DNA of 5,103 nucleotides, from contig JAUXJB010000141.1 in assembly GCA_030624945.1 (NCBI GenBank), positions 1 to 5,103 of the forward strand, read 5' to 3'. The notes beneath the pieces are model-generated. The model was not told where the DNA came from and ran no database searches. It saw nothing but the letters and a program-made list of their open reading frames with translations. This DNA comes from Deltaproteobacteria bacterium (GTDB lineage Bacteria; Myxococcota_A; UBA9160; SZUA-336). A program made the translations under genes and the position numbers. Shown here in pieces: positions 5,074 through 5,103 of the stretch (the stretch's first letter is position 1; the number at the start of each line of letters is the position of its first letter).

Positions 5074-5103
5074 TGAAGACACAGGATGCCCGAAAGCTCC
5101 GAC
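5073..5103 (+). CDS. 5' end of a probable IS630-family transposase (partial)
   Basis: Only ten codons are visible, from GTG 5073 to the window edge, reading VKTQDARKLR. From memory, many IS630-family transposases start MKTxDARKLD/S, followed by a helix-turn-helix region. That and the adjacent inverted repeat are the basis of the call. AGAGAGGA ends eight bases before the GTG and can serve as ribosome binding site. The GTG overlaps the last base of the inverted repeat. Ten residues cannot establish a family, and another helix-turn-helix protein is possible. Confidence 0.45.
   Translation, partial: MKTQDARKLR

Larger units (their letters stand above)
4998..5103 (+). mobile_element. Probable left end of an IS630-like insertion sequence, cut by the window edge
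   Basis: Two observations suggest an insertion sequence begins near 4998. First, the perfect 12-base inverted repeat of 4999-5010 sits directly after AAATAG, and a TA dinucleotide (4996-4997) is the known IS630/Tc1 target. Second, the plus-strand frame starting at 5073 resembles the N-terminus of IS630-family transposases. The right end lies outside the window, so no terminal repeat pair or TA duplication can be confirmed. The boundary is a guess. Confidence 0.4.

Overview
The window is GC-rich (clearly above 60% by eye) with strong G/C preference at third codon positions. This suggests a high-GC bacterium, for example a deltaproteobacterial/myxobacterial-type or similar environmental lineage. 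Nothing seen fixes the taxon.

About 4.2 kb of the centre is a minus-strand block of three glycosyltransferases, read from right to left. The first is an unusually long GT-B/GT4-like enzyme (582 aa, start about 4660, stop 2912). Six bases later comes a canonical GT4 glycosyltransferase (376 aa, 2905 to 1775). After a 95-base gap comes a second GT4-like enzyme (427 aa, 1679 to 396). The outer two share several motifs (GIDGV...E near the N-terminus, HDF-x-WE mid-protein, VIN-x3-RD-x-L, an R-x-V-x-RK diphosphate-loop signature, EX7E near the C-terminus). They look like divergent members of one subfamily flanking a more ordinary GT4. No polymerase, flippase, sugar-nucleotide enzyme or acceptor gene is in view, so the glycan or glycoside made cannot be named.

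Upstream of the block (right side, 4661-4998) there is a very short minus-strand ORF (32 codons, 4912 to 4814) with a textbook AAGGAGG ribosome binding site. A 15-base palindrome lies just before that site and a compact hairpin lies between the small ORF and the first glycosyltransferase. At the right edge, a perfect 12-base inverted repeat precedes a plus-strand reading frame starting VKTQDARKLR. This resembles the N-terminus of IS630-family transposases, so the window probably ends just inside an insertion sequence.

Downstream of the block (left side, 1-395), two small plus-strand ORFs converge on it. One is a fragment resembling a cysteine-rich CPCC-type protein, apparently frameshifted. 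The other is a 42-residue, extremely lysine-rich peptide with a perfect AAGGAG site. The small genes and the IS end at both flanks suggest the glycosyltransferase block sits in an accessory or rearranged region. I saw no tRNA, rRNA, CRISPR array or convincing sigma-70 promoter.
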